Assembly (NCBI RefSeq): GCF_003605475.1
Contig: NZ_RAHX01000001.1
Coordinates: 2,418,001 to 2,482,000, forward strand
Direction: 5' to 3'
DNA from: Aurantiacibacter aquimixticola
GTDB lineage: Bacteria > Pseudomonadota > Alphaproteobacteria > Sphingomonadales > Sphingomonadaceae
Length of the DNA stretch: 64,000 nt
Shown here piece after piece: positions 10,160-19,283 of the stretch. The position numbers were made by a program, and so were the translations under genes. Position 1 is the stretch's first letter; each line of letters opens with the position of its first letter. A model generated the notes under the pieces. The model searched no databases. It was not told the origin of the DNA and saw nothing but the letters and a program-made list of their open reading frames with translations.

Positions 10160-10176
10160 CCGCGCAATTCGCGCGG
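10160..10176 (+). other. Short hairpin between the SDR and kinase genes
   Basis: CCGCGC (10160-10165) pairs perfectly with GCGCGG (10171-10176) around a 5-nt loop. No T-run follows, so this is more likely an mRNA-processing or stability element within the operon than a terminator. Confidence 0.35.
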
Positions 10177-10188
10177 AAGGGAACCGCA

Positions 10189-11079
10189 ATGACCAGCTTC
10201 ATCTTCGGTGAAGCCATGCTGGAATATCACAGCCATGGCAGCAGCGGGCTGCGCTATGGCGGGGATACGCTGAACACGGCGATCCACATGGCGCGTGCCG
10301 GGCACGACGTGGCCTATGTCACGGCGCTCGGCACCGATCCGATCAGCGATGCGCTGGTTGCGGCCTGGGCGGCGGAGGGCATCGATACGCGTTTCGTCCT
10401 TCGCCATCCGACCCGCTCGCCCGGCATCTACGCCATCCATCTGGACGAGAACGGAGAGCGCAGCTTCCTCTACTGGCGCGATCGCAGCGCCGCGCGCGAG
10501 ATGTTCGCGCTTCCCGGCATGGCGGACGCGGTGGCCGCCGCGCGCGAGGCGGAGATGCTGTATTTCAGCCTGATCTCGCTCGCCGTGGTGGACGAGGCGG
10601 GGCGCGATGCGCTGGTGGGTCTGGCGCGGGACGTGAAGGCGGCTGGAAAGACGGTCGCCTACGATTCCAATTACCGTCCTTTGCTCTGGCCCGATCCGGC
10701 GGCGGCGCAAGCGGCTTCTCGCGCGGCGACGCAGGCCGCAACGCTCGGCCTGCCGACCAATGTGGACGAGCAGCAGATTTATGGCGACGCGCGCAGCGAA
10801 GAGCAGATCGCCGCCAACTGGCAGGGCGAAGGATGCTCTCTGGTCGTCGTGAAAGCCGGGGAGACCGGTTGCCTGATAGCCGAGGCGGGCAGCGAACCGA
10901 TGCGGCAGGCCGCAAAGCAAATTGCCGTCGTCGATACGAGCGGCGCGGGCGATGCTTTCAATGCGGGTTTCCTCTCGGCCTATCTCGATGGCCGCGACAT
11001 TGCCGATTGCGCCGAGGCCGGACAGGCGCAATCGCGCGAAGTGCTCCAGCATCACGGCGCGGTGCCGCCGCGCGGCTGA
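10189..11079 (+). CDS. kdgK: 2-keto-3-deoxygluconate kinase (PfkB family)
   Basis: Phosphorylates KDG to KDPG, the last step encoded in this alginate operon; the aldolase must lie elsewhere. The protein has 296 residues with the ribokinase/PfkB N-terminal glycine-rich GGDTLNTAIHMARAG motif and the C-terminal DTSGAGDAFNAGF signature carrying the anion hole and catalytic Asp. The ATG at 10189 is preceded by GGAAGGGAA. The kinase family is certain, and KDG is the substrate implied by the pathway. Confidence 0.88.
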   Translation: MTSFIFGEAMLEYHSHGSSGLRYGGDTLNTAIHMARAGHDVAYVTALGTDPISDALVAAWAAEGIDTRFVLRHPTRSPGIYAIHLDENGERSFLYWRDRSAAREMFALPGMADAVAAAREAEMLYFSLISLAVVDEAGRDALVGLARDVKAAGKTVAYDSNYRPLLWPDPAAAQAASRAATQAATLGLPTNVDEQQIYGDARSEEQIAANWQGEGCSLVVVKAGETGCLIAEAGSEPMRQAAKQIAVVDTSGAGDAFNAGFLSAYLDGRDIADCAEAGQAQSREVLQHHGAVPPRG

Positions 11080-11457
11080 GGCCGCTTTCCTACAGCGAGA
11101 GCCGCGTGCTTCATGGCGCGCATGTCTCTGCCCATGCCATCTTTGCCGCTAGCCAGCCGGGTGACAGATCGTGCCTGCAAAGGTGACAATCACGCCTGCC
11201 AAAAGGTCACACAAGAGCGCCAGGAAAAGTCACGGTTCGTGAACGCAGGGTCACGGATCGGATGCGCAAGGTTACGCTTTTCACGGCGAAGGTCACACAT
11301 TTGGGGTCGCAAGGTTACAGATGGCGCATTTTCGCTCTGGACACTGTGCCACTTGTCACACCCTCACGCCTTGCCCTTGGCGCTGGGAGCCGTCATGGCG
11401 ACGCAATGCAGCGCCGCTATCGCTGGCGCTCCCAGCAAACGCCATCAGGGGCACGAC
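11080..11457. other. 378-bp intergenic region with a phased repeat array
   Basis: There is no credible gene here. An in-frame upstream extension of the nuclease gene crosses the region but has no ribosome site or signal-peptide logic. The central part holds the GGTNAC direct-repeat array (11160-11360) described separately. No clear terminator follows kdgK. Confidence 0.6.
11160..11360 (+). repeat. Phased array of nine GGTNACR-like direct repeats
   Basis: Copies start at 11160 (GGTGACA), 11182 (GGTGACA), 11205 (GGTCACA), 11228 (AGTCACG), 11249 (GGTCACG), 11270 (GGTTACG), 11291 (GGTCACA) and 11313 (GGTTACA), with a further TGTCACA at 11354. Steps are 22, 23, 23, 21, 21, 21, 22 and 41 bp, i.e. 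two helical turns (the last about four). Weaker G-rich matches sit near the half-period. The array ends about 100 bp before the S1/P1 nuclease ATG. It may be a multi-site transcription-factor platform; PhoB boxes are direct repeats with an 11-bp period, so a phosphate-response element is possible but unproven. Confidence 0.6.
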
Positions 11458-12288
11458 ATGATCAGATACGCCGCTCTCCCACTCGCCGCCGCCGCCATGG
11501 CGCTCGCCGCGCCCGCCCAGGCCTGGGGGCCGACCGGGCACCGCGTCACCGCCGAGATCGCGCAGGACAACGTCAGCGGGAAGACGCGGGCCGAGATCGC
11601 CGGCATCCTCGGCACTGAAGGCCTGCCCGAAGGCAGCACCTGGCCGGACGAACAGCGTTCCAACCCGGCGCCGTTCTGGCAGGATACGGCTGGGCCGTTC
11701 CACTACGTTACACTGCCGGTGGGCCGCGAAGTGCACCAGCTGGTCCACCCGCCCGAAGGCGACGCGCTGAGCGCGCTGGAGGGCTTCACCGCCACGCTGC
11801 GCAGCGATACGGCCACGCAGGAGGAGAAGGCGCTGGCGCTGCGCTTCATCGTCCACATCGTGTCCGACCTGCACATGCCGCTCCACGCCGGGAACGGCAC
11901 CGATCGCGGCGGCAACGACTACCAGGTGCTGTGGTTCGACGAGCCGACCAACCTGCACTGGGTGTGGGACGAGGGCATGATCCTGCGACAGCAGCTCAGC
12001 TACACCGAGTACACGGCGCGGCTGGATCGCCGCATCACGCCCGAACGCACACTGGAATGGTGGGACTGGAACCCCGACACCTGGATCGGCGAGAGCGTCG
12101 AGCTGCGCGACCGCATCTACCCCGCAGCCGATGCCGAGTTCGGGAATGGCAGCCAAGAAGCGCCGCGCGTGCTGAAATACGACTATCACTGGCAATGGAT
12201 GCCGACGGTCGAGCAGCGCCTGGCGCAATCGGGCATCCGCCTCGCCGCCTATCTCGACTGGGTCTTCGCCGGTGAGGAGGGCGCGTGA
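11458..12288 (+). CDS. S1/P1 family nuclease, exported
   Basis: Zinc-dependent single-strand nuclease that releases 5'-nucleotides from DNA and RNA outside the cytoplasm. It has 276 residues. The signal peptide ends ...APAQA, so the mature protein starts at Trp23 (WGPTGHR); the free N-terminal Trp is a zinc ligand in this family. Further ligand motifs are HIVSDLHMPLHAG and NLHWVWDEG. The ATG at 11458 is chosen because it gives a complete signal peptide. The gene overlaps the AMP nucleosidase gene by 4 nt (GTGA), so the two are translationally coupled. Confidence 0.92.
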   Translation: MIRYAALPLAAAAMALAAPAQAWGPTGHRVTAEIAQDNVSGKTRAEIAGILGTEGLPEGSTWPDEQRSNPAPFWQDTAGPFHYVTLPVGREVHQLVHPPEGDALSALEGFTATLRSDTATQEEKALALRFIVHIVSDLHMPLHAGNGTDRGGNDYQVLWFDEPTNLHWVWDEGMILRQQLSYTEYTARLDRRITPERTLEWWDWNPDTWIGESVELRDRIYPAADAEFGNGSQEAPRVLKYDYHWQWMPTVEQRLAQSGIRLAAYLDWVFAGEEGA

Positions 12289-13745
12289 TCACCACGATCG
12301 ACGACATCGACGGTGTTCTGGACGAGCTCGAGGCGATCAGCGACGCCTCGCGCGCCAACCTGCTCTCCGCGCTGAAGGACTATGCCGAAAACGGCACTCC
12401 GCCCGATCCCGAAGCGCGCAAGAGCGGCGCCTTCGCCTACCCGCAGCTGACCCTGCGCTATGCGAGCGATGCGCCCGTGGATCACCCGGCGCGCTCCTAC
12501 GCCCGGCTCAACCAGCCAGGCACCTATACCAGCTCCATCGCGGAGCCCGGCCTGTTCCGCGGCTATCTGAAGGACCAGCTCTGCCACCTGGTGCGCGACT
12601 ATCCGGTGCAGCTGGAGACGAGCCGGTCCGCCGATGAGATCCCGTACCAATACGTGCTCGACGGCTCTGCACCGGGCCTCGCCGGAACGAGCAGCGCGGA
12701 GCTGACGCGGCACTTCCCGGCCAGCGATCTGGTGAAGATCGGAGACGAGGTGGCCGACGGCACGTGGCTTCCCGAAACGCCCGAAACCGACAAGCGCCCG
12801 CTATCGCTTTTCGATGCGCTGCGCACCGACTTCAGCCTGGCGCGCCTGCGCCATTACAGCGGCACACCGCCGCGCCACTTCCAGCGCTATGTGCTGTTCA
12901 CCAACTACATCCGCTATGTCGAGGAGTTCATCGACTTCGCGCTGGCCGAGCTTGCCGATCCGGATAGCCCGTACGAGCGCTTCTCCGGCCCGGGCGCGGT
13001 GATCGAGAAGGGCGACACGGATGGCGCGAGAGAGCGCGTCGCTGAGGGGACGTGGCGCAAGCACCAGATGCCCGCCTATCATCTGGTGGGGAAGGACAAT
13101 GCCGGGATCACGCTCGTCAACATCGGCGTCGGCCCGTCCAACGCCAAGACCATCTGCGATCACATCGCCGTACTAAGGCCCGAAGTGTGGCTGATGATCG
13201 GCCACTGTGGCGGGCTGCGGCCGAGCCAGACCATCGGCGACTACGTGCTCGCTCACGCCTATCTGCGCGACGACAATGTCCTCGACACCGAGATCCCGCC
13301 GGAGATTCCGATCCCGCCTATCGCTGAAGTGCAGACGGCCATGTTCAAGGCCGCGCTCGACGTGACCGGGGATAGCGAGGAGCAGCTGAAGCGCCGCCTG
13401 CGCACCGGAACGGTGGTGACGACGGATGACCGCAATTGGGAGCTGCATTACACACGCTCCGCATTGCGCTTCAACCAGAGCCGGGCGGTGGCGATCGACA
13501 TGGAGTCGGCCACCGTCGCCGCGCAGGGCTATCGCTTCCGCGTGCCATACGGGACGCTGCTATGCGTGTCGGACAAGCCGCTGCATGGCGAGATCAAGCT
13601 GCCGGGGCAGGCCAACAGCTTCTACGAACGCTCGGTCAGCCAGCATCTGCGCATCGGTATCGAGGCGCTTCGCCATCTCGCGAGAGAGGGCGACGACTTC
13701 CACAGCCGCAAGCTCAGAAGCTTCGACGAACCGCCGCTGCGCTAG
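12285..13745 (+). CDS. amn: AMP nucleosidase
   Basis: Hydrolyses AMP to adenine and ribose 5-phosphate in the cytoplasm. The 486 residues match the usual Amn length (about 484), with an N-terminal AMP nucleosidase-specific domain and a C-terminal nucleoside-phosphorylase-like domain (VNIGVGPSNAKTICDHIA, MIGHCGGLRPSQ, AIDMESATVAAQGYRF). The start is GTG, overlapping the nuclease stop. It ends convergently with the 5'-nucleotidase gene in a shared CTAG. Coupling to a secreted nuclease suggests a nucleotide-salvage role. Confidence 0.93.
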   Translation: MITTIDDIDGVLDELEAISDASRANLLSALKDYAENGTPPDPEARKSGAFAYPQLTLRYASDAPVDHPARSYARLNQPGTYTSSIAEPGLFRGYLKDQLCHLVRDYPVQLETSRSADEIPYQYVLDGSAPGLAGTSSAELTRHFPASDLVKIGDEVADGTWLPETPETDKRPLSLFDALRTDFSLARLRHYSGTPPRHFQRYVLFTNYIRYVEEFIDFALAELADPDSPYERFSGPGAVIEKGDTDGARERVAEGTWRKHQMPAYHLVGKDNAGITLVNIGVGPSNAKTICDHIAVLRPEVWLMIGHCGGLRPSQTIGDYVLAHAYLRDDNVLDTEIPPEIPIPPIAEVQTAMFKAALDVTGDSEEQLKRRLRTGTVVTTDDRNWELHYTRSALRFNQSRAVAIDMESATVAAQGYRFRVPYGTLLCVSDKPLHGEIKLPGQANSFYERSVSQHLRIGIEALRHLAREGDDFHSRKLRSFDEPPLR

Positions 13746-15418
13746 AGCGTGGCCACCCGGCCGCAGACCGGCACGCTGACGGTGCCACGGGCGACATAGG
13801 CCTCGATCCCGTCGATATCGAAGCCGACGATCTTGGGATCGCGGGCCTCGGTAAAGATCGAGAAGCCATCGCCGCCACCAGCCAGAAAGCTGTTGGTGGC
13901 GACGCGGTAAGTCCGTTGCAGGTCGAGCGGCTGGCCCGCCAGCGTGATCCCGGCCACGCGCTCTCCGGCAGGCGCGGCGCGGTCTACCGTGTAACGCAGC
14001 GCATCGGACGGGACGAGCAAGGATTCGCAAGCGCTCGCCAGCCCGCCCTCGTCACACCACTGGCCCTCCAGCAACTCGGCGATCTCGCCGCCGGTGAGCG
14101 ACAGGACAGTCACGGCATTGCCGAACGGTGCCATCGCGGAAAGCTCGCCATAGGTCAGCACACCGTCCGCCGCGCCCGACAGGTCGGTGCGCACCCCGCC
14201 GGAATTGACGAAGGCGAGGTCGACCGGCTCACCCGCCTCGCGCGCCATGTCGAGATAGGCGTCGGCGATGAAGGCCTGGGCAGGACTGTCGAGGCAGTCC
14301 CGGCCTGCCGCTCCGCTCGCGGCGATAGGCCCGACCGCACGCTCCGCAACGGGGCGCACCGCCTCGGCATAGCGCGCGACGATCGCGGCGGCTTCGGCAT
14401 GCAGGACAGCGGGCTCGGTGACGGCCACGGAACGGCCGGTAACGGACAGTGCGCGGTCGGCGGTGGGATCGACGGTCATCACGATCTGGGTGACGAAGCC
14501 GCCATAGCGACCTGCGGAGGTCAGCAGCACCGGCTCGCCGCCGGGCCGTGTCAGATTGCAGATGTAGCTGTTGTGCGAATGGCCCGAGACGACCAGCGAA
14601 ATCGCCGGGTCGAGCGCCTCGACGATGGGCACGATCGGTCCGGAGAGGTCCGGGCAGGCGTCGAGCACGAAGCGGTCGTCGACATAGCCGCCTTCATGGA
14701 TCAGCAGCACCACCGCGTCGGCGCCGTCTGCAACCAACTCGCGGGCGAAGCGGTTTGCGGTCTCAGCCTCGTCGAGGAAGGTGTAGCCCGCTGTTGCCTG
14801 GTCGGCGACGAGATTGGCGGTGCCTTCCAGCGTCAGACCGATAAAGCCGACCCGCGCGTCGCCGTACTCGCGCATCGCCGTGCCGGAAAAGAGCGTGTTG
14901 CCTGCCGCATCGACGGTGTTGCCCGCGAGATAAGCGAAGTCGGCGCCTGCGAAAGGCTCGATCGCGCAAGGCTCGCGCTGTGTGTTCGCTTCGCATCCGC
15001 CATTCTGCATTCGCTGCAACTCTGCAATGCCGCGGTCGAATTCGTGATTGCCGACCGATGCCAGATCCAGGCCGACGACGGAGAGCGCCCTTATGGTCGG
15101 TTCATCGAGGAAAAGCGCCGAGATGAGCGGGCTGGCCCCGATCAGGTCGCCTGCCGCAACGGTAATGGTGTGCGGATTGCCTTCGCGCAATGCATCGAGG
15201 GTCGCCCCAAGCTGTGCGGCGCCGCCGAGGCGCGCGCTGCGTTGCTGGCCATCCACCACGTAGGACACGTCGCCCGGAGATTGTTCGAGGTGGCCGTGAA
15301 AATCATTGAGGGCGAGGATCTGGACTTCGACCGGGCCGCCACCGCTTTCGGCAGGCAGGGTGGCGCATGCGGAGAGAGGGAGGCCGGCCAGGAGCGCGGC
15401 AAGGAATCGCTTGGTCAT
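13742..15418 (-). CDS. 5'-nucleotidase / metallophosphoesterase lipoprotein
   Basis: Removes phosphate from 5'-nucleotides in the periplasm. The protein has 558 residues, starting with a lipoprotein signal (lipobox LSAC). The N-terminal calcineurin-like domain has LNDFHGHLE, AGDLIG, GNHEFD and SGHSH; the C-terminal 5'-nucleotidase domain has VNSGGVRTDL and TNSFLAGGGDGF. All metal motifs are intact. With the S1/P1 nuclease and the nucleoside transporter it completes a path from nucleic acid to nucleoside plus phosphate. Confidence 0.92.
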   Translation of the reverse strand: MTKRFLAALLAGLPLSACATLPAESGGGPVEVQILALNDFHGHLEQSPGDVSYVVDGQQRSARLGGAAQLGATLDALREGNPHTITVAAGDLIGASPLISALFLDEPTIRALSVVGLDLASVGNHEFDRGIAELQRMQNGGCEANTQREPCAIEPFAGADFAYLAGNTVDAAGNTLFSGTAMREYGDARVGFIGLTLEGTANLVADQATAGYTFLDEAETANRFARELVADGADAVVLLIHEGGYVDDRFVLDACPDLSGPIVPIVEALDPAISLVVSGHSHNSYICNLTRPGGEPVLLTSAGRYGGFVTQIVMTVDPTADRALSVTGRSVAVTEPAVLHAEAAAIVARYAEAVRPVAERAVGPIAASGAAGRDCLDSPAQAFIADAYLDMAREAGEPVDLAFVNSGGVRTDLSGAADGVLTYGELSAMAPFGNAVTVLSLTGGEIAELLEGQWCDEGGLASACESLLVPSDALRYTVDRAAPAGERVAGITLAGQPLDLQRTYRVATNSFLAGGGDGFSIFTEARDPKIVGFDIDGIEAYVARGTVSVPVCGRVATL

Positions 15419-15451
15419 TCCCCTTGATTACGCATCGTCATGACAAAAGAA

Positions 15452-15483
15452 AGGCGGCGGCGCCCTTTCGAACGCCGCCGCCT
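15452..15483 (-). terminator. Rho-independent terminator of the large TonB receptor gene
   Basis: An 11-bp perfect GC stem (15452-15462 with 15473-15483) with a 10-nt loop is followed on the minus strand by TTCTTTTG. It lies 26 nt beyond the receptor stop. Confidence 0.75.
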
Positions 15484-15509
15484 CTATTGTCGGTCTGAAC
15501 CGGTGCGGA

Positions 15510-18500
15510 TCAGAATTCGTAACGAACGCCGACCTGGATGCGCCAGATCGAGGACGAGGTCGCGATGAACTCGTTGTCGTCCGGGTTGAACCCGGTGATG
15601 TCATAACGGCCTTCATCGTCCACATCGATATCGACGAGATCCACGAAGTCACCGCGCAGGCGAACGAGGTTCGCGCCGTCATCGATGAAGTTCAGGAAGT
15701 TGTCGAAGTCCGCGAACAGCTCGATGCGATCCTGCACCAGCCCGGTCAGGCTGCCGAGGAACGGCAGTTCCTGGGAGAAGCGCAGGTCGAGATCGTAGGA
15801 CCATTTGTTGCGGCAGCTGTTGCGCACGATGCTGCGACCGAATTCGATATCGCAGAGCTCCGCGATATCCGACCCGTCATACAGAACCGTACCGTCGGAG
15901 GTGACGAAGGAACCGCCATTCAGGTAGTCGAGCAGCTGGTTCACCGCACCGCCCGGATCGTCGACACCGTTCGTGCCCGGATCGCGGATGTCGGAATCCG
16001 GCGAAAGGTTCGGATCTCCAAGACCCGACGGGATGTAGAGCAGCGCATTGTCGCTGCCCGACGAACGATCATTAAAGACGCTGTCACCGTCGAAGGTCAG
16101 GCTGAACGGCCGACCTTCGCGCGCCCGGAAGAAAATTCCGAACGACGTATCGAAACCGTCGAAGAATTCCTCACGGAAGTTCACCGCGGCGGTGATGTTG
16201 TGGCGGGTCTCGTAATTGGAAGTCGAGATTGCCGGGTTCTGACGATCGAACGCAGCGGTCACGTCGTAGGACGAAGTCGCCGTGGACGAGCCGACATTGC
16301 GGTTGTTGTCCGAATCCGTGAAGGCGTAGCCGAACCGGAGTCCGATACCGCCACCCGGCGTGATAATGCCGCGCGGGAAGTTCTTCGACAGGATGATCGA
16401 AGCGGCGTGGCTTTCGTAGCTCGGGCCGTTGGTCAGCTGGATCTCATCGTCACGACCGGTATCGAAGCATTCCTCGGTGACATTGTTCCACACCGGCGGC
16501 GTGCCACCGCTGCCGAGCAGCGTCGCGTCGCAATCATCGACCGTAGGATCGATGGCAGCATAGATCGGACGACCGTCCACGGTGAAGCCATCGTTTACCC
16601 GAATATCTGGGGTCTGCGACAGATCAACGAAGTTCAGCGTGTCGTTGAACCGCGAGTAGATGTAATCGAGATTCACGCGCCAATCGCTGAAGAATCCTGT
16701 GCCGACGCCGAAATCGCTGGCGAGACCCAAGTTCGCGCGCACCACGGTGGGCACGTCGAAATCGGGGTCGGTCGACTGGGTGTCGGAGAGGCCGGCCGCG
16801 GCTTCGGCGGAAGCGGCGAGACGCGCGCATTCCGGGAAACCGGTGAACTGGCCGTTCTGGATCACGGTGATCGAACCATCATCGTTGGTGATGTCGTCGC
16901 AAGGCCCGAATGTGTCTTCCTGGCCGGTCGAGAAACCGTTGTTGGAGAACGCATTCGAGAAGTAGACGACCGGATCGCCGCCCGAGAACACGCCAACACC
17001 GCCGGTGATGCGCGAATTCGAGAAGAACCCGTCATTGTCCAGTTCGTATGTGGCCGACAGACGCGGAAGGATGACCGGGTCGAGATCGTTGAAGGGCACA
17101 GCATTGCTGAAGCCGTAGCGACGCTCGAACTCCGGATTGGCACGCGGTGCGTCGCCATCGTAGAGCTGGGCGCGGATGCCCGCCGTCACCGTCAACTGGT
17201 CGGTCGCAAGCCATTCGTCCTGCACGTAGAACGAATAAATCTGACGCCCGAAAGTGGCGGCCGCTTCGTTGATGTCACCCGTCGGCGTGGCGGAAATGTC
17301 GCCGCCGCCCAGCACGCCGCGATTCACGGCATCGGCACCTCCGCCAAACACGCTGGAGAATGCGCCCGGCGCGACCCGGCCTGCTTCGAAATCGTCGAGG
17401 CTGCGGAAGAACAGCGTGCCCGTCGCGTTGATGGCGAACAGGTTGAACACTTCCAGATCGTTGACCTCCGTGCCGATCTTGAACTGGTGTTCACCGGCGT
17501 CGAGATTGACCTGGAACTTCAGCTGATCGACGCGGGTCTCCAGCGCGTTGGCTGAGCGGAAGATGCCCGGACCGGTGCTCAGGAGGCCGTTTTGCGGGTT
17601 CAGCTCTTCCGGAATGTCACCGCTGTCTTCGTTCGGGACGAGGACCGACAGACGCACCGTCGGGTTTTCGGATTGCGCTTCACCGAAGCCCACCGGGCCC
17701 TGGACGTCCTGTACGTCTGCGCGGCTGAGGCGCAGCTCTGTGCTGATGACGTCGTTCCACTGGGAATAGAGCCGGACGGAATAATAGTCCGAAACCGTGC
17801 CTTCGTCCTCGAACGAGTTGAGGCCGGTCAGTTCCTGGCCGCCCGTATCGGATTCGACATTGGTTTCCTCGAGGCGCTGATAGGTGCCTTCCAGGCGGTG
17901 GTCGTCGGTGATGTAAGCGTCGACGCGGCCGAAATAGCGCACCGAGCTTTCCGGCAAGGTGACGGGGTATCCGCCAACATCCTGGCCGTATACGTCGTTC
18001 GCAATCTGCGCGAAGCGGTCGAACTGCTCCTGCGTGACGAAGTTCGCTTCATTGGCGAAGCCGCCGCCGAACGGGCCGAATTCGTTGGCGTTGCCAAGAT
18101 CGGTTTCCTCGTAACCGGCGTAGAAGAATACGCGGTCGGGAATGATCGGTCCGCCGAGCGTGGCGCCCCAGCGCTTCTCTTCGAATGGCGATACCACGTC
18201 GTCCACCCCGTCGAGCGAGTCGCCGCGCAGATCGTCGCTACGGTACGCGAAGAAAGCGGAGCCGTGGAACTGGTTCTCACCCGACTTGGTGACGACGTTC
18301 ACGAGACAGCCGGTGAAGTCCGAATATTCGACGTCGAAAGGTGCAAATTCGACAGAAGTCTCACGAATGACATCGAAGGGGATCGGGAGCGCGTTGCGCG
18401 CGGCGAATGGGGTGCCATTCAGGCCGAACACGTCCGCCTGGACGATGCCGTCGACGGTGAAGGTGTTCGAACGATCGTTGCCGCCAAGGCAGGAAATACG

Positions 18501-19037
18501 ATCGACTTCATTGTCCCGCTCGAGGCTGACGCGCGGGTCGATGCGGATGATGTCGCGCACGTCGCGGGTGATGGAGGGAAAGCTTTCGAGGGTCTGCTCA
18601 CCGAAGGCCGCACCTGGGCCTACCGCCAGCTGCTGCGCACCGGCGCGGGTGCCGCTGACGATGATCACGTCACCGGCATCGGCGGTCGCGGCGGAGGACA
18701 GCTCGAAACTGTAGGAGGTGTTGCCCGAGATCGTGATGTACTGGTCTTGGACCGTCTGGCCTTCGAAGCCGGGCGCGGTCACCGTGACGGTGTAGGGCCC
18801 GCCCGGAACCAGCGAGCCGACGCGGAAGGTGCCGTCCTGGCCGGACACTTCGGTGCGGGTCTGGTCGGTGCGGGTGTCGGTGATGGTGACGGTTGCGCCG
18901 GAGATTTCCTGGCCGCTCTCGTCGCTGACGGTGCCCTGCACGCCCGAGGTGATCTGCTGGGCGTGGGCGACGGCGGGCAGCACGGCTGCGCTCGCAATGC
19001 TCGCGACGCTGGCCGCGAGAAGATACTTGATTTTCAT
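15510..19037 (-). CDS. Oar-like TonB-dependent receptor with carboxypeptidase-regulatory domain
   Basis: A large (1175-residue) outer-membrane protein. It has a signal peptide (cleavage near AHAQQ, residue 27), an N-terminal CarboxypepD_reg/CNA-B-like beta-sandwich (about 32-115, GVQGTVSDESGQEISGATVT), a TonB plug (about 130-260) and a barrel ending WRIQVGVRYEF. The architecture is that of Oar/OmpA-like receptors common in Sphingomonadales and Xanthomonadales. The ligand is unknown; the surrounding nuclease, nucleotidase and nucleoside transporter make a nucleic-acid or nucleotide cargo plausible, by context only. A terminator follows the gene. Confidence 0.9.
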   Translation of the reverse strand: MKIKYLLAASVASIASAAVLPAVAHAQQITSGVQGTVSDESGQEISGATVTITDTRTDQTRTEVSGQDGTFRVGSLVPGGPYTVTVTAPGFEGQTVQDQYITISGNTSYSFELSSAATADAGDVIIVSGTRAGAQQLAVGPGAAFGEQTLESFPSITRDVRDIIRIDPRVSLERDNEVDRISCLGGNDRSNTFTVDGIVQADVFGLNGTPFAARNALPIPFDVIRETSVEFAPFDVEYSDFTGCLVNVVTKSGENQFHGSAFFAYRSDDLRGDSLDGVDDVVSPFEEKRWGATLGGPIIPDRVFFYAGYEETDLGNANEFGPFGGGFANEANFVTQEQFDRFAQIANDVYGQDVGGYPVTLPESSVRYFGRVDAYITDDHRLEGTYQRLEETNVESDTGGQELTGLNSFEDEGTVSDYYSVRLYSQWNDVISTELRLSRADVQDVQGPVGFGEAQSENPTVRLSVLVPNEDSGDIPEELNPQNGLLSTGPGIFRSANALETRVDQLKFQVNLDAGEHQFKIGTEVNDLEVFNLFAINATGTLFFRSLDDFEAGRVAPGAFSSVFGGGADAVNRGVLGGGDISATPTGDINEAAATFGRQIYSFYVQDEWLATDQLTVTAGIRAQLYDGDAPRANPEFERRYGFSNAVPFNDLDPVILPRLSATYELDNDGFFSNSRITGGVGVFSGGDPVVYFSNAFSNNGFSTGQEDTFGPCDDITNDDGSITVIQNGQFTGFPECARLAASAEAAAGLSDTQSTDPDFDVPTVVRANLGLASDFGVGTGFFSDWRVNLDYIYSRFNDTLNFVDLSQTPDIRVNDGFTVDGRPIYAAIDPTVDDCDATLLGSGGTPPVWNNVTEECFDTGRDDEIQLTNGPSYESHAASIILSKNFPRGIITPGGGIGLRFGYAFTDSDNNRNVGSSTATSSYDVTAAFDRQNPAISTSNYETRHNITAAVNFREEFFDGFDTSFGIFFRAREGRPFSLTFDGDSVFNDRSSGSDNALLYIPSGLGDPNLSPDSDIRDPGTNGVDDPGGAVNQLLDYLNGGSFVTSDGTVLYDGSDIAELCDIEFGRSIVRNSCRNKWSYDLDLRFSQELPFLGSLTGLVQDRIELFADFDNFLNFIDDGANLVRLRGDFVDLVDIDVDDEGRYDITGFNPDDNEFIATSSSIWRIQVGVRYEF

Positions 19038-19144
19038 GATCCCGAATTTCCTTGCCTGAAGGTGAGTGATCCCGTCGGGGGACGACTGTCCGTGGACGTA
19101 GCGCCCGTAGGGGACAGTTTTCTTTCAAACAAATGACACGGCAA

Positions 19145-19172
19145 CATATCGCGGCCATATCGCGGTCATATC
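19145..19172. repeat. Triple 11-bp direct repeat upstream of the Oar-like receptor
   Basis: CATATCGCGGC, CATATCGCGGT and CATATC follow each other exactly every 11 bp in the 246-bp gap before the receptor gene (about 110 bp from its ATG). One-turn spacing suggests binding sites on one helix face. Nothing else is evident in this gap. Confidence 0.4.
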
Positions 19173-19283
19173 CTGTGGGCAGGGGTCGGTTTCATCCGGC
19201 CTGTTGCTGCAACGCAACAATCTTGCGTGCCGAGGTCGGCCGGTCAGCCGCGGACTCGTCGCTATCTGCGAATCGGCCGATCC

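Noticed and set aside
11160..11360. Repeat array as CRISPR or plasmid iterons
   Set aside because: The conserved core is only 6-7 bp, spacers are 14-16 bp, there are no cas genes, and there is no replication initiator nearby.
13436..15427. 663-codon plus-strand frame
   Set aside because: It overlaps the AMP nucleosidase end and is antisense to the well-supported 5'-nucleotidase.
17592..19136. 514-codon plus-strand frame
   Set aside because: It is antisense to the Oar-like receptor; no recognisable domain, and a Val/Asp/Arg-biased composition.
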